Shown here in pieces: positions 42,996-52,267 of a stretch of DNA of 64,000 bases. The notes below the pieces were generated by a model that made no database searches, had not been told where the DNA came from, and saw nothing but the letters and a program-made list of their open reading frames with translations. The first letter of the stretch is position 1. Every line of letters begins with the position of its first letter. Origin of the DNA: Gemmatimonadaceae bacterium (GTDB taxonomy: Bacteria; Gemmatimonadota; Gemmatimonadetes; Gemmatimonadales; Gemmatimonadaceae); assembly GCA_020846935.1 (NCBI GenBank), contig JADLCY010000007.1, positions 1 to 64,000 of the forward strand. Reading direction: 5' to 3'. A program made the translations under genes and the position numbers.

Positions 42996-45047
42996 CTAAC
43001 GAGCACAGCTGACGCCCCCCGGACGATTGGGCACCGCCTGGGCCGGCGCCGCCTGACCGGTTTGACGCGGCCACACGTTGTCGCTCGGGTCGCGATCCGG
43101 GAACCGGCACCCGGGGTCAAACAACACCTTCTCCACCGCACGCCCGAACGTCAGCTCGGCATCGAACGTTCGCCTGCCGCTGAACCACACATCGACCGGC
43201 CACGTCACGTCGTAGGTCGTCTCGTTCACCTTGACCGCATTCGCCATCGCCCGCACCGGCGCGCCGGACGCGGACAGCTGCACCCGCAGCACCACGGGTG
43301 ACGGCATCTGCCCGGCCTGCCGCACCGTCACCACCGTCTTCGCGCCGCTCGCCTTCACGTCCACGATCGAACCGTCCACGCTCTCCGTGCCGAACAACCA
43401 CGCGTTCCAGAACCACCCGAGGTCGCGCTTGAGCGCGTTCTGCATGAAGAACATCCAGTCCCACGGCGACGGGTGCTTGTACTTCCAGGCCACGGCCCAT
43501 TCCCGGTGTGCCCGCTGCACCGCCGTGTCTCCCACCACGCCCCCAAGCATCGACAGCATCAACGGCGTCTTGGTGTACGTCTGGAATCCGTAGAACCCGG
43601 GGCCCGCGTAGTTCGCGTTCCACATCATCGGCGGCTCGGCTTCGTTCCCCGCCGTGCGGCCGTACGACTGGCCATAGCCATCGAGCACCGGGGCACGCTG
43701 CTGCGCATCAGCAGCCGAAAGGATGTTCATGTACTGATTGAATCCCTCGTCCATCCATCCATACCACGTCTCGTTGTTGCTCACGACCATCGGCCACCAC
43801 TGGTGCGCCGCCTCGTGATCGGCCGCCCCGACGTTCGAGTTGATGACCATCGGGTACTCCATCCCGGCGCTCGGCCCGTCCTGCAGCGTGAGCTGCGGGA
43901 ACTCGTAGGGGAACCACAGTCTGGAGTAGAACTCGAGCGCGTGGCGTGACACCGGCCCGGCCTGGGTGAAGAGTCGCTCGCGGCCAGGCAGATACATCAT
44001 GTGGATCGGCACGACACCCTTGCCCGGGATCGTCGCGCGCGTCGCGGTCCAGACGTACTTCCGCGCCGTCGCCCACGCAAAGTCGTTCACGTTTTCGGCG
44101 ACTTTGTGCCAGACGAGCCGGTCGCCCGCCGCCGTGGCCGCACCCGGGCCGATCTCGTCGGGGCCCACGATCGTCGTGATGTCGTCGGTGGTCAGGGCCT
44201 TTGACAACCGCTCGCGTGCCGCCGGAGTCAGCACCTCGGCGGGGTTCTGCAACTCTCCGGTGCCGCTGACGATCCAGCCGGCGGGGACGTCGATCTTCAC
44301 GTCGTAGCGCCCGAAGTCGTTGTAGAACTCCGACGGGCCGAGGTAGAGTTCAGTGTCCCATCCGCGCAGGTCGTCGTAGACCGCGACTCGGGGAAACCAC
44401 TGCGTGGGTTGGTAGAGCGAGTCGGCCCAGCGCATCGTCATGCGATGCCCGGACCCCGGACCGCCGGGCAGCTTGTACGTCCAGTCGATCTCGATCGACG
44501 CGCTGGCGCCCGGTGCGAGCGCGCTCGCGAGGGCGATGCGCGCCGCGGTACTGCGGCCGCTCACGAGCGTCGGCTCGGCGGCCAGCACCGTTGGCGGCGG
44601 CGCGTTGCCGGTCGGCGTGAGCTTCCCCGCCGCGCCATTGACAGCGAGCCGCGTCACGACCATGCCGTCGGTGTTCTCCGCCGGCACCCACGGCGCCGCC
44701 CGCGGACTCTCGAACAGAAAGTGGTTGCCGGGGAGTCGGAGCCCGATCGACTTCAGGGTGTCCGGACTCCCGTTATGCACGGCGATCGTCTCGGTCCCGG
44801 TGAGCCGCGCCGTCGCGACGTCGAGCTTCACCTGGATCGTGTAGTCCGTCTTGAGCTGCCAATAGTTGCGGCCCGGGCGACCCGTCGAGTCGCGCGTACC
44901 GGCGGCGAAGGCGCGCCGGATCGCGTTGGTCATCGGGATGTCGCGCCGCACCGCGCGCTCGGGCCAGGTGGCGCGCGTCTGCGCCGCGAGCGGGGAGGTC
45001 AGCGCAACGAGCGCGAGCAGGGCAGGGCGACGCATGAGTCGAGGCAT
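42996..45047 (-). CDS. M1 family (aminopeptidase N-like) metallopeptidase, secreted
   Basis: 683 residues with a signal peptide (MRRPALLALVALTSPLAAQ; the first ATG is 4 codons earlier). The zinc site is HEAAH at 411-415 with third ligand Glu434 in WMDEGFNQY, exactly 18 residues between. SAGMEYPMV is the GxMEN-like exopeptidase motif in altered form. The N-terminal beta-domain (YTIQVKLDVATARLTGTETI, VHNGSPDTLKSIGLRLPG) is typical of M1. It is a third secreted peptidase type in this window. The altered GAMEN-like motif makes the exact cleavage specificity uncertain. Confidence 0.92.
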   Translation of the reverse strand: MPRLMRRPALLALVALTSPLAAQTRATWPERAVRRDIPMTNAIRRAFAAGTRDSTGRPGRNYWQLKTDYTIQVKLDVATARLTGTETIAVHNGSPDTLKSIGLRLPGNHFLFESPRAAPWVPAENTDGMVVTRLAVNGAAGKLTPTGNAPPPTVLAAEPTLVSGRSTAARIALASALAPGASASIEIDWTYKLPGGPGSGHRMTMRWADSLYQPTQWFPRVAVYDDLRGWDTELYLGPSEFYNDFGRYDVKIDVPAGWIVSGTGELQNPAEVLTPAARERLSKALTTDDITTIVGPDEIGPGAATAAGDRLVWHKVAENVNDFAWATARKYVWTATRATIPGKGVVPIHMMYLPGRERLFTQAGPVSRHALEFYSRLWFPYEFPQLTLQDGPSAGMEYPMVINSNVGAADHEAAHQWWPMVVSNNETWYGWMDEGFNQYMNILSAADAQQRAPVLDGYGQSYGRTAGNEAEPPMMWNANYAGPGFYGFQTYTKTPLMLSMLGGVVGDTAVQRAHREWAVAWKYKHPSPWDWMFFMQNALKRDLGWFWNAWLFGTESVDGSIVDVKASGAKTVVTVRQAGQMPSPVVLRVQLSASGAPVRAMANAVKVNETTYDVTWPVDVWFSGRRTFDAELTFGRAVEKVLFDPGCRFPDRDPSDNVWPRQTGQAAPAQAVPNRPGGVSCAR

Positions 45048-45258
45048 GGGGTGTCGGAAGGAGCCGGCCGGAAATATGATGCCTGCGGTGACGTTGCGTT
45101 GGTGGGCCCGCCGCGCGGGTGCAGTCCGACGTCGCGCGTCCACGCCCGTTGCTCAACGGAGGACCCGCCTTCGCCTCGGCCACGGGCATACGGGCCGCCG
45201 AGTCCAGGTCCCCGGCTCATCGCTGCATCATCGATCCCTTCATCCGAATCGCCGTTCC

Positions 45259-45843
45259 GTGTCCTTTGCCTCCGCCGCCCTGACGTTGTTCCTCGTCATG
45301 GATCCGCTCGGGAACATCCCGTTCTTCCTGTCGGCGCTGCAGGGCGTGCCCGCGCACCGGCACAACCGCGTGGTCGTGCGCGAGCTGCTCATCGCGTTCG
45401 GGATCATGATCGGGTTCCTGTTCACCGGGGGACCGCTGCTGGCGTTGCTGTCGATCTCGGAGTCGGCGCTCACGCTCGCCGGCGGCATCATCCTGTTCCT
45501 GATCGCGATCCGCATGGTCTTTCCGCCGGTGGCGGGCACCGCACACGAGGAGCTGGCGGGCGAGCCATTCATCGTGCCCCTGGCCATCCCCTACGTCGCC
45601 GGCCCCTCGGTGCTCGCGACGGAGATGCTGCTCATGCGTGGCGATCCGGCGCGCTGGACCGAGTGGCTCGCCGCACTCGCGATCGCGTGGGCCGCGAGCG
45701 CCGTGATCCTCATCGCGGGCGCCCGTCTGCGCGCCGTGCTCGGTCCGCGTGCCATGATCGCCATCGAGCGCCTCATGGGGATGATCCTGGTTGCGGTCTC
45801 GGTGCAGATGTTTCTCTCCGGGCTCGAGCGATACTTTCGCTGA
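45259..45843 (+). CDS. MarC family integral membrane protein
   Basis: 194 residues from GTG, with six predicted helices. The family signature LFLVMDPLGNIPFFLSAL opens the protein; VVVRELLIAFGIMIGFLF, LAGGIILFLIAIRMVFPP, FIVPLAIPYVAGPSVLATEM and LMGMILVAVSVQMFLSGL follow. MarC proteins were once linked to multiple antibiotic resistance, but their function remains unknown. No better ATG exists before the signature. It diverges from the M1 peptidase gene. Confidence 0.88.
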   Translation: MSFASAALTLFLVMDPLGNIPFFLSALQGVPAHRHNRVVVRELLIAFGIMIGFLFTGGPLLALLSISESALTLAGGIILFLIAIRMVFPPVAGTAHEELAGEPFIVPLAIPYVAGPSVLATEMLLMRGDPARWTEWLAALAIAWAASAVILIAGARLRAVLGPRAMIAIERLMGMILVAVSVQMFLSGLERYFR

Positions 45844-45904
45844 CGCGCGGACACCGCGACGCGTGGCGGGAACCGGGAGTCGGCGGGGCCGATAGACTAC
45901 GGTC

Positions 45905-47824
45905 ATGACGTCGCCACGCCCCCGTCGCGGGGGCCCGATGTACCGCGATCCAGGCGCGCCCCGGCCCACGTTCCGGGAGCGCGTGCAGGCGTTGCGCTAC
46001 GTCCCGAAACTCGCGCGCCTCGTATGGGAGACGCATCGCGGTCTGTCCGTCGCGATGGGCGCGCTCCGCCTGGTCCGCGGCCTCGTGCCGATCGCGTCGC
46101 TCTGGGTCGGCAAGCTCATCATCGACGGCATCCTCGAGGCGCAGCGGAGCGGAGGCTCGTGGCGCACGGTGCTTCCCCTCATCGGGCTGGAGATCGCCAT
46201 CGTCGTCTTTGGCGAACTGCTCTCGCGCGCGTCGATGCTCGTGGACGGCCAACTCGCGGACCTCTTCACCATCCGGACGTCGGTGCGTCTGATGGAGCAC
46301 GCGGCGACGCTCGACCTCGCGCAGTTCGAGGATCCGGCCTTCTACGACCACCTCGATCGCGCCCGGCGCCAGACGTCGGGTCGCCTGAGCCTCCTGGGCT
46401 CCCTGTGGGGCATCGCCGAATCGCTCGTGACGCTGGCCACCATGGCGGCGGTCCTCCTGGCGTTCAACCCGTGGCTGATGCTGCTCCTCGTGGTGACCAT
46501 CCTGCCACGGTTCGTGAGCGAATCGCATTTTGCCTCTCGCCAGTACTCGTTGATGTTCAGCTGGACGCCTCGGCGCCGCGAACTCGACTACCTGCGGTTT
46601 GCGGGCGCGAGTGACGAGACGGCCAAGGAGGTCCAGCTCTTCGGCCTCGCGCCATGGCTGATCGATCGCTTCCGGCGGCTCTCGGAGCGCTACTACCGGG
46701 AGAACCGCGCACTCGCCGTGCGCCGGTCCGTCGTCGGCAGCGCGCTCTCGCTCCTCAGCACGTTCGGCTACTACGTCGCCTACGTAGTCATCATTGCCCA
46801 GGCGGTGACCGGTGCCATCACCCTCGGTACGCTGACGTTCCTCGCCGCGTCCTTCGTGCGCGGGCGCGACCTGATCCAGTCGCTCCTGGGTTCGGTCAGC
46901 TCGATCCATGAGGAGAGTCTCTACCTCCGGGACCTCTTCCTGTTTTTCGAGATGCGACCCACCATCGCGGTGAAGTCGGGCGCGCCGCCGGTCCCGGAGC
47001 CAATGCGGGAAGGGTTCCGCTTCGAGGACGTGGGGTTCCAGTATCCCGGAAGCGAGCGATGGGCCGTGCGTCACCTGAGCTTCACGTTGCGCCCGGGCGA
47101 GCGCGTTGCCCTCGTGGGTGAAAACGGAGCAGGAAAGACGACGCTCACCAAGCTGCTGGCGCGCCTGTACGATCCAACCGAGGGTCGCATCCTCCTCGAC
47201 GGTGTTGACTTGCGGGACTACGATGTCGCCTCGCTCCGGCGCGCGATCGGCGTGATCTTCCAGGACTTCGTGCGCTACGACATGCGCATGGCGGAGAACG
47301 TGGGCGTCGGCGAGATCGACGTCGCCCGCGACTGGCTCGACGCCGATCGCAACGGCGCCGCGGCCGACGACGACGAGCCGCGAGCGCGACCCGCGATCCC
47401 TCGCGACCTCGAACACGCTGCCGAGAAGTCGCTTGCTGCGTCCGTGATCGAGCGAGTCCCAGATGGATGGCACCAGATGCTTGGTCGCCGATTTCATGAC
47501 GGGGTCGAGCTGTCGGGAGGCGAGTGGCAGAAAGTCGCGCTGGCGCGCTCCTACATGCGCGAGGCACAGCTCATCATCCTCGACGAGCCCACCGCCGCGC
47601 TCGACGCGCGCGCCGAGGCCGAGGTGTTCCAGCGGTTCGCGCAGCTGACGACCGACCGCAGTGCGGTGATCATTTCGCACCGATTCTCGACGGTCCGCAT
47701 GGCTGATCGGATCCTCGTGCTCCGACACGGCGAGCTGCTGGAAGACGGAACCCACGAGGTCCTGGTCGCCTCTGGCGGCCTGTACGCTGAGCTGTTCGCC
47801 CTTCAGGCCGCTGGCTACCGCTAA
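45905..47824 (+). CDS. ABC exporter, fused membrane and ATPase domains
   Basis: A 639-residue half-transporter. The membrane domain (about 30-340, six helices) is followed by a nucleotide-binding domain with Walker A GENGAGKTTLTKLL, Q loop VIFQDFVRYDMRMAENVG, signature LSGGEWQKVALARSY, Walker B LIILDEPTAALDARAE and switch His in ISHRFSTVR. An unusual acidic and Arg-rich insert (about 475-520, with ADDDEPRARP) lies between the Q loop and the signature. It would work as a homodimer or with a partner; export of lipid, peptide or drug substrates is possible. There is no adjacent substrate gene. Confidence 0.93.
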   Translation: MTSPRPRRGGPMYRDPGAPRPTFRERVQALRYVPKLARLVWETHRGLSVAMGALRLVRGLVPIASLWVGKLIIDGILEAQRSGGSWRTVLPLIGLEIAIVVFGELLSRASMLVDGQLADLFTIRTSVRLMEHAATLDLAQFEDPAFYDHLDRARRQTSGRLSLLGSLWGIAESLVTLATMAAVLLAFNPWLMLLLVVTILPRFVSESHFASRQYSLMFSWTPRRRELDYLRFAGASDETAKEVQLFGLAPWLIDRFRRLSERYYRENRALAVRRSVVGSALSLLSTFGYYVAYVVIIAQAVTGAITLGTLTFLAASFVRGRDLIQSLLGSVSSIHEESLYLRDLFLFFEMRPTIAVKSGAPPVPEPMREGFRFEDVGFQYPGSERWAVRHLSFTLRPGERVALVGENGAGKTTLTKLLARLYDPTEGRILLDGVDLRDYDVASLRRAIGVIFQDFVRYDMRMAENVGVGEIDVARDWLDADRNGAAADDDEPRARPAIPRDLEHAAEKSLAASVIERVPDGWHQMLGRRFHDGVELSGGEWQKVALARSYMREAQLIILDEPTAALDARAEAEVFQRFAQLTTDRSAVIISHRFSTVRMADRILVLRHGELLEDGTHEVLVASGGLYAELFALQAAGYR

Positions 47825-48184
47825 GGAGGTTGAGCAGGGGGCGCCTCCAACCGTTCAGAATGTTGGCGACCTGGAGCGCTGCGCCTCTTGCCAGGCGTTC
47901 GAGATACAGCTAGCGTGGTCGCGCGCCACGAGCGATATCGGGCATGCTGCTGAGGACGTCGTGGAAGGGTTGAGATTCCGACCGCGGCCCTCGATCGCCG
48001 CGATGACTAGGCATCGAGATTGCACGTGGCCGTGCAACGTCGGCTCGGGCCGTTGGGGTGCTTCGTCGACTTGCAGCTCCTAGTTGCGGTCCCAGGGGGA
48101 TGGCAACGCATGCTCATCCGAAGCGATGCGTTCCCGGAATGCGAGCGACACAGGATAGGAGGTGCGAAGGAGAAACCCTACGCC
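47825..48184. other. Non-coding left flank of a low-GC island
   Basis: 360 bases without a supported gene. Open frames here translate to sequences I cannot match. Base composition falls toward the island that follows. A ribosome-site-like AGGAG (48168-48172) lies just before the predicted fulvocin-type gene. Confidence 0.5.
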
Positions 48185-48761
48185 GTGCTTGCAGCTATCG
48201 TGCTTCCTGCCTTCGTTGGAGTTGATGCCACAGGGGCAGGCGGCGACCGTGAGCCTGAATGCGAAGTAGCGGTTCGGTGGGCGACGTCCAGCGCGGCCTC
48301 TTTGCCCAAAGACCTCAAGCGCTTCAGTTCGCACAGGGCCGTCTATCGGAAAGCCATCTACAGGACGCTCACTCGCGACGAGAAGTTGCGTCTCTGGGAA
48401 GAGCAGTTGCGCCACTACGCAGCTTCGTCGGAGCTATCGCCGGAGCAGCGAGCCTTCGTCGGAAGCGTTGTGCCCGCCCTCCCCATGCTGCTGGAGGATC
48501 GTGCGCCGAGGGCTGTCGCTTCGGGAACGCGCCGTGCGCATTCTGGGCAAGGAGTGGGCGCGGCGTGTGTTCGCTGACCTGGGGGTGAGTGCCCCTGACC
48601 AGCTCGTCCCGACGTCGTCGGAGGACGTTGGTTGCACATGCTCGATGAAGGACGACTACTGCCTGACCGCCTGTACGAATGCGCAGCCATGCACGATCCT
48701 AACAAGCGCTTGCGGTACGTTGTGGTGTGAGGACTGTAACGGCCTCTGCAGTGAGTCATAG
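48185..48761 (+). pseudogene. Fulvocin-C-like cysteine-rich bacteriocin-related gene, frameshifted
   Basis: Frame 1 (GTG 48185, hydrophobic VLAAIVLPAFVGV signal) carries LPKDLKRFSSHRAVYRKAIY and LTRDEKLRLWEEQLRHYAAS, LSPEQRAF up to about 48500. A different frame then continues with RERAVRILGKEWARRVFADL and a Cys-rich end, VGCTCSMKDDYC, PCTILTSACGTLW, CEDCNGLCSES. The two halves match the plan of 'bacteriocin fulvocin C-related' proteins: a helical N-terminal part, then a small domain with 8-9 cysteines. One extra base (or two missing) between about 48490 and 48525 explains the break. It may be a real mutation, a sequencing error or programmed frameshifting. A second short break near 48265 is possible. 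GC is lower than its surroundings. Confidence 0.65.
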
Positions 48762-48821
48762 TGTCCCGGGGAGCAGGGCTGCCCGTGAACGATCTGCATC
48801 GTACCGAACGGCGAAGAGCTG

Positions 48822-49358
48822 ATGGCGTCAAGCGTAGGGCATGCGTTGGTTGCGCTATCGATTGCGAAGAACCTCCAGGGCCCGCTTCGCGTGGGACTTG
48901 GAGGTTGGCTTGCAGTGGCCCTCGTTGGCAATCTTCCCGACGTTGACAGGCTGCTCCCAGGTGCGCTCCGGGAGTTTCATCCGCTGTTTCGGCACAGAGG
49001 CCTCACGCACTCGTTGATATTCGCTTGTATCGCGGGTTTGGCGATGGCCCTGGTCTGGACGCTGGTGCGTCGCGAGCGCGAGGAGTGGATGAGAGTCTAC
49101 GCGATATCGTGTCTGGCAGTGGGGGCGCACGCCCTCATCGACATGGCTACAGAGTATGGTGATGGAGTAGCTGTGCTATACCCGATCAGTGACGAAACCA
49201 TGAAGTTCCAATGGCAGCCGCTCGGCGCCGTAGACCTCAAACGATATCCAAGTCGCAGCCTGAAGGTCGCCATGGTTCTCGGCAACGAAGTCATTCTCGT
49301 GTGGCTGCCTGCTGTTCTGGCACTTGCCGTGGCGCAGTGGCGGAGGCGCCAGAGCTGA
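48822..49358 (+). CDS. YdjM/DUF457-like membrane-bound metal-dependent hydrolase
   Basis: A 178-residue membrane protein. SSVGHALVALSIAK at the start, LVGNLPDVDRLLP, and HRGLTHSLIFACIAGLAMAL give the His/Asp pattern (GH, DxD, HRGxTHS) of the YdjM family; GAHALIDMATEYGDGVAVLY supplies a further HxxxD. Helices cover most of the length. YdjM is LexA-regulated in E. coli, and relatives are annotated as metal-dependent hydrolases without proven activity. Lower GC than the window average marks it as part of the island. The end overlaps the next gene by 22 bases. Confidence 0.82.
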   Translation: MASSVGHALVALSIAKNLQGPLRVGLGGWLAVALVGNLPDVDRLLPGALREFHPLFRHRGLTHSLIFACIAGLAMALVWTLVRREREEWMRVYAISCLAVGAHALIDMATEYGDGVAVLYPISDETMKFQWQPLGAVDLKRYPSRSLKVAMVLGNEVILVWLPAVLALAVAQWRRRQS

Positions 49359-50476
49359 AGATTGCGGTTGTGCTCCTTCTGGTTCTCCCGCTCCCGGCAG
49401 CGTCCGGCAGCGCCCAGGAATCGTGGATCATCGCGGCGACGCCCAGAAACCGGGTTGTCCATGACCTGACTCAGGACTTCACCCTTCATCAGCCTGCTGG
49501 GGCGGTGCGTCTGCGGGCTGGCGCCCTTGTGGTTGCAGATGCGCATGCCGGTGGGCTGGCGGTAGTGCGTCGAAACGGGACATTCGAGCGACGAGTTGGG
49601 CGGAGCGGCACGGGCCCCGGAGAGTTCCGGCATATTGCGTGGCTCTCCCGTTGCCGAGGGGACTCCTTGTTTGTGTGGGACAAGAACCGACGTCGAATGA
49701 TCGTGTACTCGGTGTGGGGCGAACTCGCGAGAGAGTTTCCTTTGCCCGGTAGCCCTCAGGAGGCATGGTCGGCTGAAACGGTGACCTGCTCACGGAGGGG
49801 CTGGTTCGGGGTTCAAGCGGCGCCAGAGCGACTTGAACGGAAGGCCGAGAAAGACGGAACTGTGATCCTGAAGGGCGCGACCTCGATCGTGATCGCCAAT
49901 GCGAACGGCGTGTCACAAACACGCGTCGACTCCATCGGTGCAATCGAACGAGTGGTTCTGGGTGGCGGAGGAGCTCAGCGCCCGCTTGGCGTTGCAACGC
50001 ACATCGCAGCTTCCGACTCGCTTCTATTCGTGGGTACGACGGATTCGGAGCGAATTCAAGTCCTCGGAGCAGATGGGCGCAGACGCGGAGTGATACGCGT
50101 ACCGGGTTCCGTCCGGGAGCCGACCGGTCGGCACGTTGACGCTGCGATTGAGCAGATCGTTGCGCAGATTCGCGGCGGCATCGCTCAGTCGATTGAGACC
50201 CGCCTGAAGGCGCTAACTCCACCGCCTCGCCTGCCTCGATGGAGTGGCATGGTGGTCGACTCTGAGGGATATCTCTGGGTCACGGTCAGCATTCCCGGCG
50301 ATCCGATGGCTGACGTACGAGTCTTCGACAGCGCCGGTGTCGTGATCGCGACCGTTCAGTTGCCTGGAAGTGTGCGCTTGTTCGAAGTCGGGCACGACTA
50401 CGTGCTAGCCACAAAGTTCAATGCCGATGTCGGCGTGGCTGAGGTGGTGGAGTTGGGGCTTATCCGCAGCAAGTAG
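49337..50476 (+). CDS. Secreted six-bladed beta-propeller protein
   Basis: 379 residues from a GTG inside the previous gene's end. A signal peptide (KIAVVLLLVLPLPAASGSAQ) leads to NHL/6-bladed-propeller repeats: GALVVADAHAGGLAVVRRNG, FERRVGRSGTGPGEFRHIAW, LFVWDKNRRRMIVYSVWGEL, LLFVGTTDSERIQVLGADGR and YLWVTVSIPGDPMADVRVFD. The GTGPGEF turn is typical of these secreted propellers. Function unknown. Only the propeller fold is clear; the start is less certain. Confidence 0.78.
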   Translation: MAEAPELKIAVVLLLVLPLPAASGSAQESWIIAATPRNRVVHDLTQDFTLHQPAGAVRLRAGALVVADAHAGGLAVVRRNGTFERRVGRSGTGPGEFRHIAWLSRCRGDSLFVWDKNRRRMIVYSVWGELAREFPLPGSPQEAWSAETVTCSRRGWFGVQAAPERLERKAEKDGTVILKGATSIVIANANGVSQTRVDSIGAIERVVLGGGGAQRPLGVATHIAASDSLLFVGTTDSERIQVLGADGRRRGVIRVPGSVREPTGRHVDAAIEQIVAQIRGGIAQSIETRLKALTPPPRLPRWSGMVVDSEGYLWVTVSIPGDPMADVRVFDSAGVVIATVQLPGSVRLFEVGHDYVLATKFNADVGVAEVVELGLIRSK

Positions 50477-50487
50477 CGCACATGCCA

Positions 50488-50509
50488 GGCGCTCGAGTTG
50501 TCGAGCGCC
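50488..50509 (+). terminator. Perfect 9-bp hairpin after the propeller gene
   Basis: GGCGCTCGA and TCGAGCGCC pair around GTTG, 11 bases after the stop. No T-run follows, so intrinsic termination is uncertain. The rest of the 309-base gap 50477-50785 shows no gene. Confidence 0.45.
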
Positions 50510-50785
50510 ATTGAGTTGAGCCCGCTGCGCCGTCGGTTGTCGCCGGCGTGGGAGCAGCGCGCTTGGGCTGCCGAGCTCCAGGCGCAGACCGCCGCCATGC
50601 TCGAGGCGACGCCCGTGACCCGTTACCCCGCGTGGTCACCGGTCCATCGGGCCCGACCGGGCGAACCGACCCCTCTTCGCTCGCCTTGGACAAGATTGAC
50701 GGCACCCAGAAAGGCACACGGCGGGTAGGTTGCCCTGAGCAGCGCTACCGCTAGCCACTCGTCCGCGACTCACCCCACCCAACAA

Positions 50786-52219
50786 GTGCTCCCCGAAGAG
50801 TTCCGCCACTGGGCCACGCGCGCCGCCGAATGGGGCGTCGACTACCGCGAAACGTTGCGCGACCGGCCCGTGCGTGCGCCGGTGTCGCCAGGCGACGTCC
50901 GCGCGCAACTCCCCGCGACCGCACCGGAACTCGGCGAGTCGATGGACGCGATCTTTGCCGACTTCGAGCGCATCATCGTACCCGGCATGACGCACTGGCA
51001 GCATCCGCGCTTTTTTGCCTACTTCCCGGCCAACGCTGCTCCAGCCTCGATCGTCGCCGAGTCGCTCGTCACGGCCATGGCGGCCCAGTGCATGCTCTGG
51101 CAGACGTCGCCCGCCGCCACCGAACTCGAGACGGTAGTCCTCGACTGGTTTCGTCAGGCACTCGGACTCCCCGACGAGTTCACGGGCGTCATCCAGGACA
51201 CCGCATCGTCGGCGACACTCGCCGCGGTCCTCGTGATGCGCGAGCGCGCGTCGGGTTGGGCCGGCAACCGCGAGGGCCTTTCGCGGCAACCGCGGCTGCG
51301 CGTGTACGCGTCCGATCAGGTCCACTCCTCGATCGACCGCGCGATCTGGGTGTCCGGGATCGGGGAGGAGAACCTCGTGCGCATCCCGACGCGCGGAGCG
51401 GCGCGGGCCATGGACGTCGCCGCACTCGACGCCAGGGTGCGCGAGGATCGCGAGGCCGGACACCTTCCCGTCGGTGTGATCCCCTGCGTCGGTGGAACGA
51501 GCGTCGGCGCCACCGATGAGGTAGGCGCCGTCTGTGATGTGGCGCAGCGTCACGGCCTCTTCACGCACGTGGACGCGGCGTGGGCGGGCGCAGCGATGAT
51601 CTGCCCGGAGTATCGAACGCTCTGGGCCGGCGTCGAGCGCGCCGACAGCGTGGTGCTCAATCCGCACAAATGGCTCGGCGCCCAGTTCGACTGCTCCACG
51701 CACTTCGTTCGCGATCCGGCATCGCTCGTGCGCACGCTGGCCATCCAGCCCGAATACCTCAGGACGCACGGCAAGGGCGACGTCATCAATTACAGCGAGT
51801 GGCACATCCCGCTCGGCCGTCGGTTCCGCGCGCTCAAGCTGTGGTTTCTCCTGCGCTCGCACGGGCTCGAAGGGTTGCGTGCCATGATCCGCCAGCACGT
51901 CACATGGTCGCGCGCGTTATGTGAACGCCTGCGCGCGGAGCCGTCGTTTGACGTGACCAGCGAGCCCGTGCTCTCCCTGTTCTCGTTCCGCCATGCGCCG
52001 GCAGGCGTCGCTGATCTCGATGCGCACAACGTCGCGCTCGTGAACGCGATCAACGACGACGGCCGCATCTACCTCACGCAGACCAGGGTCGATGGGCGCG
52101 TCGTGATTCGATTCCAGGTGGGCGCATTTGACGCGACCGAAGCCGATGTGCACGCTGCCTTCGAGGTCATCGTGGACGTGGCGCGAAGCACGCTGGCTCG
52201 GACCCCCGCGCGCCAGTAG
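50786..52219 (+). CDS. Group II PLP-dependent decarboxylase (aromatic-L-amino-acid type)
   Basis: 477 residues from GTG. MTHWQHPRFFAYFPANAAPA is the substrate-end motif; VGGTSVGATDEVGAV, HVDAAWAGAAMICPEYR and NPHKWLGAQFDCS (PLP-binding Lys) identify the DOPA/tryptophan/phenylalanine/histidine decarboxylase group. INYSEWHIPLGRRFRALKLW and the C-terminal YLTQTRVDGRVVIRFQVGAF also fit. It probably makes an aromatic amine such as tyramine, tryptamine or phenylethylamine; which one cannot be read from sequence. It is the first gene right of the low-GC island. Confidence 0.93.
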   Translation: MLPEEFRHWATRAAEWGVDYRETLRDRPVRAPVSPGDVRAQLPATAPELGESMDAIFADFERIIVPGMTHWQHPRFFAYFPANAAPASIVAESLVTAMAAQCMLWQTSPAATELETVVLDWFRQALGLPDEFTGVIQDTASSATLAAVLVMRERASGWAGNREGLSRQPRLRVYASDQVHSSIDRAIWVSGIGEENLVRIPTRGAARAMDVAALDARVREDREAGHLPVGVIPCVGGTSVGATDEVGAVCDVAQRHGLFTHVDAAWAGAAMICPEYRTLWAGVERADSVVLNPHKWLGAQFDCSTHFVRDPASLVRTLAIQPEYLRTHGKGDVINYSEWHIPLGRRFRALKLWFLLRSHGLEGLRAMIRQHVTWSRALCERLRAEPSFDVTSEPVLSLFSFRHAPAGVADLDAHNVALVNAINDDGRIYLTQTRVDGRVVIRFQVGAFDATEADVHAAFEVIVDVARSTLARTPARQ

Positions 52220-52267
52220 CTTCGGATCGTCTCTGACACCTGACATGACATCCTGTCGCGCTGACTG

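Noticed and set aside
48162-48266. A short alternate-frame start (VRRRNPTPCLQLSC...) as the true beginning of the fulvocin-like gene
   Set aside because: It ends at TAG near 48266 and would need a second frameshift; the GTG at 48185 gives a signal-peptide-like start in the same frame as the conserved part.
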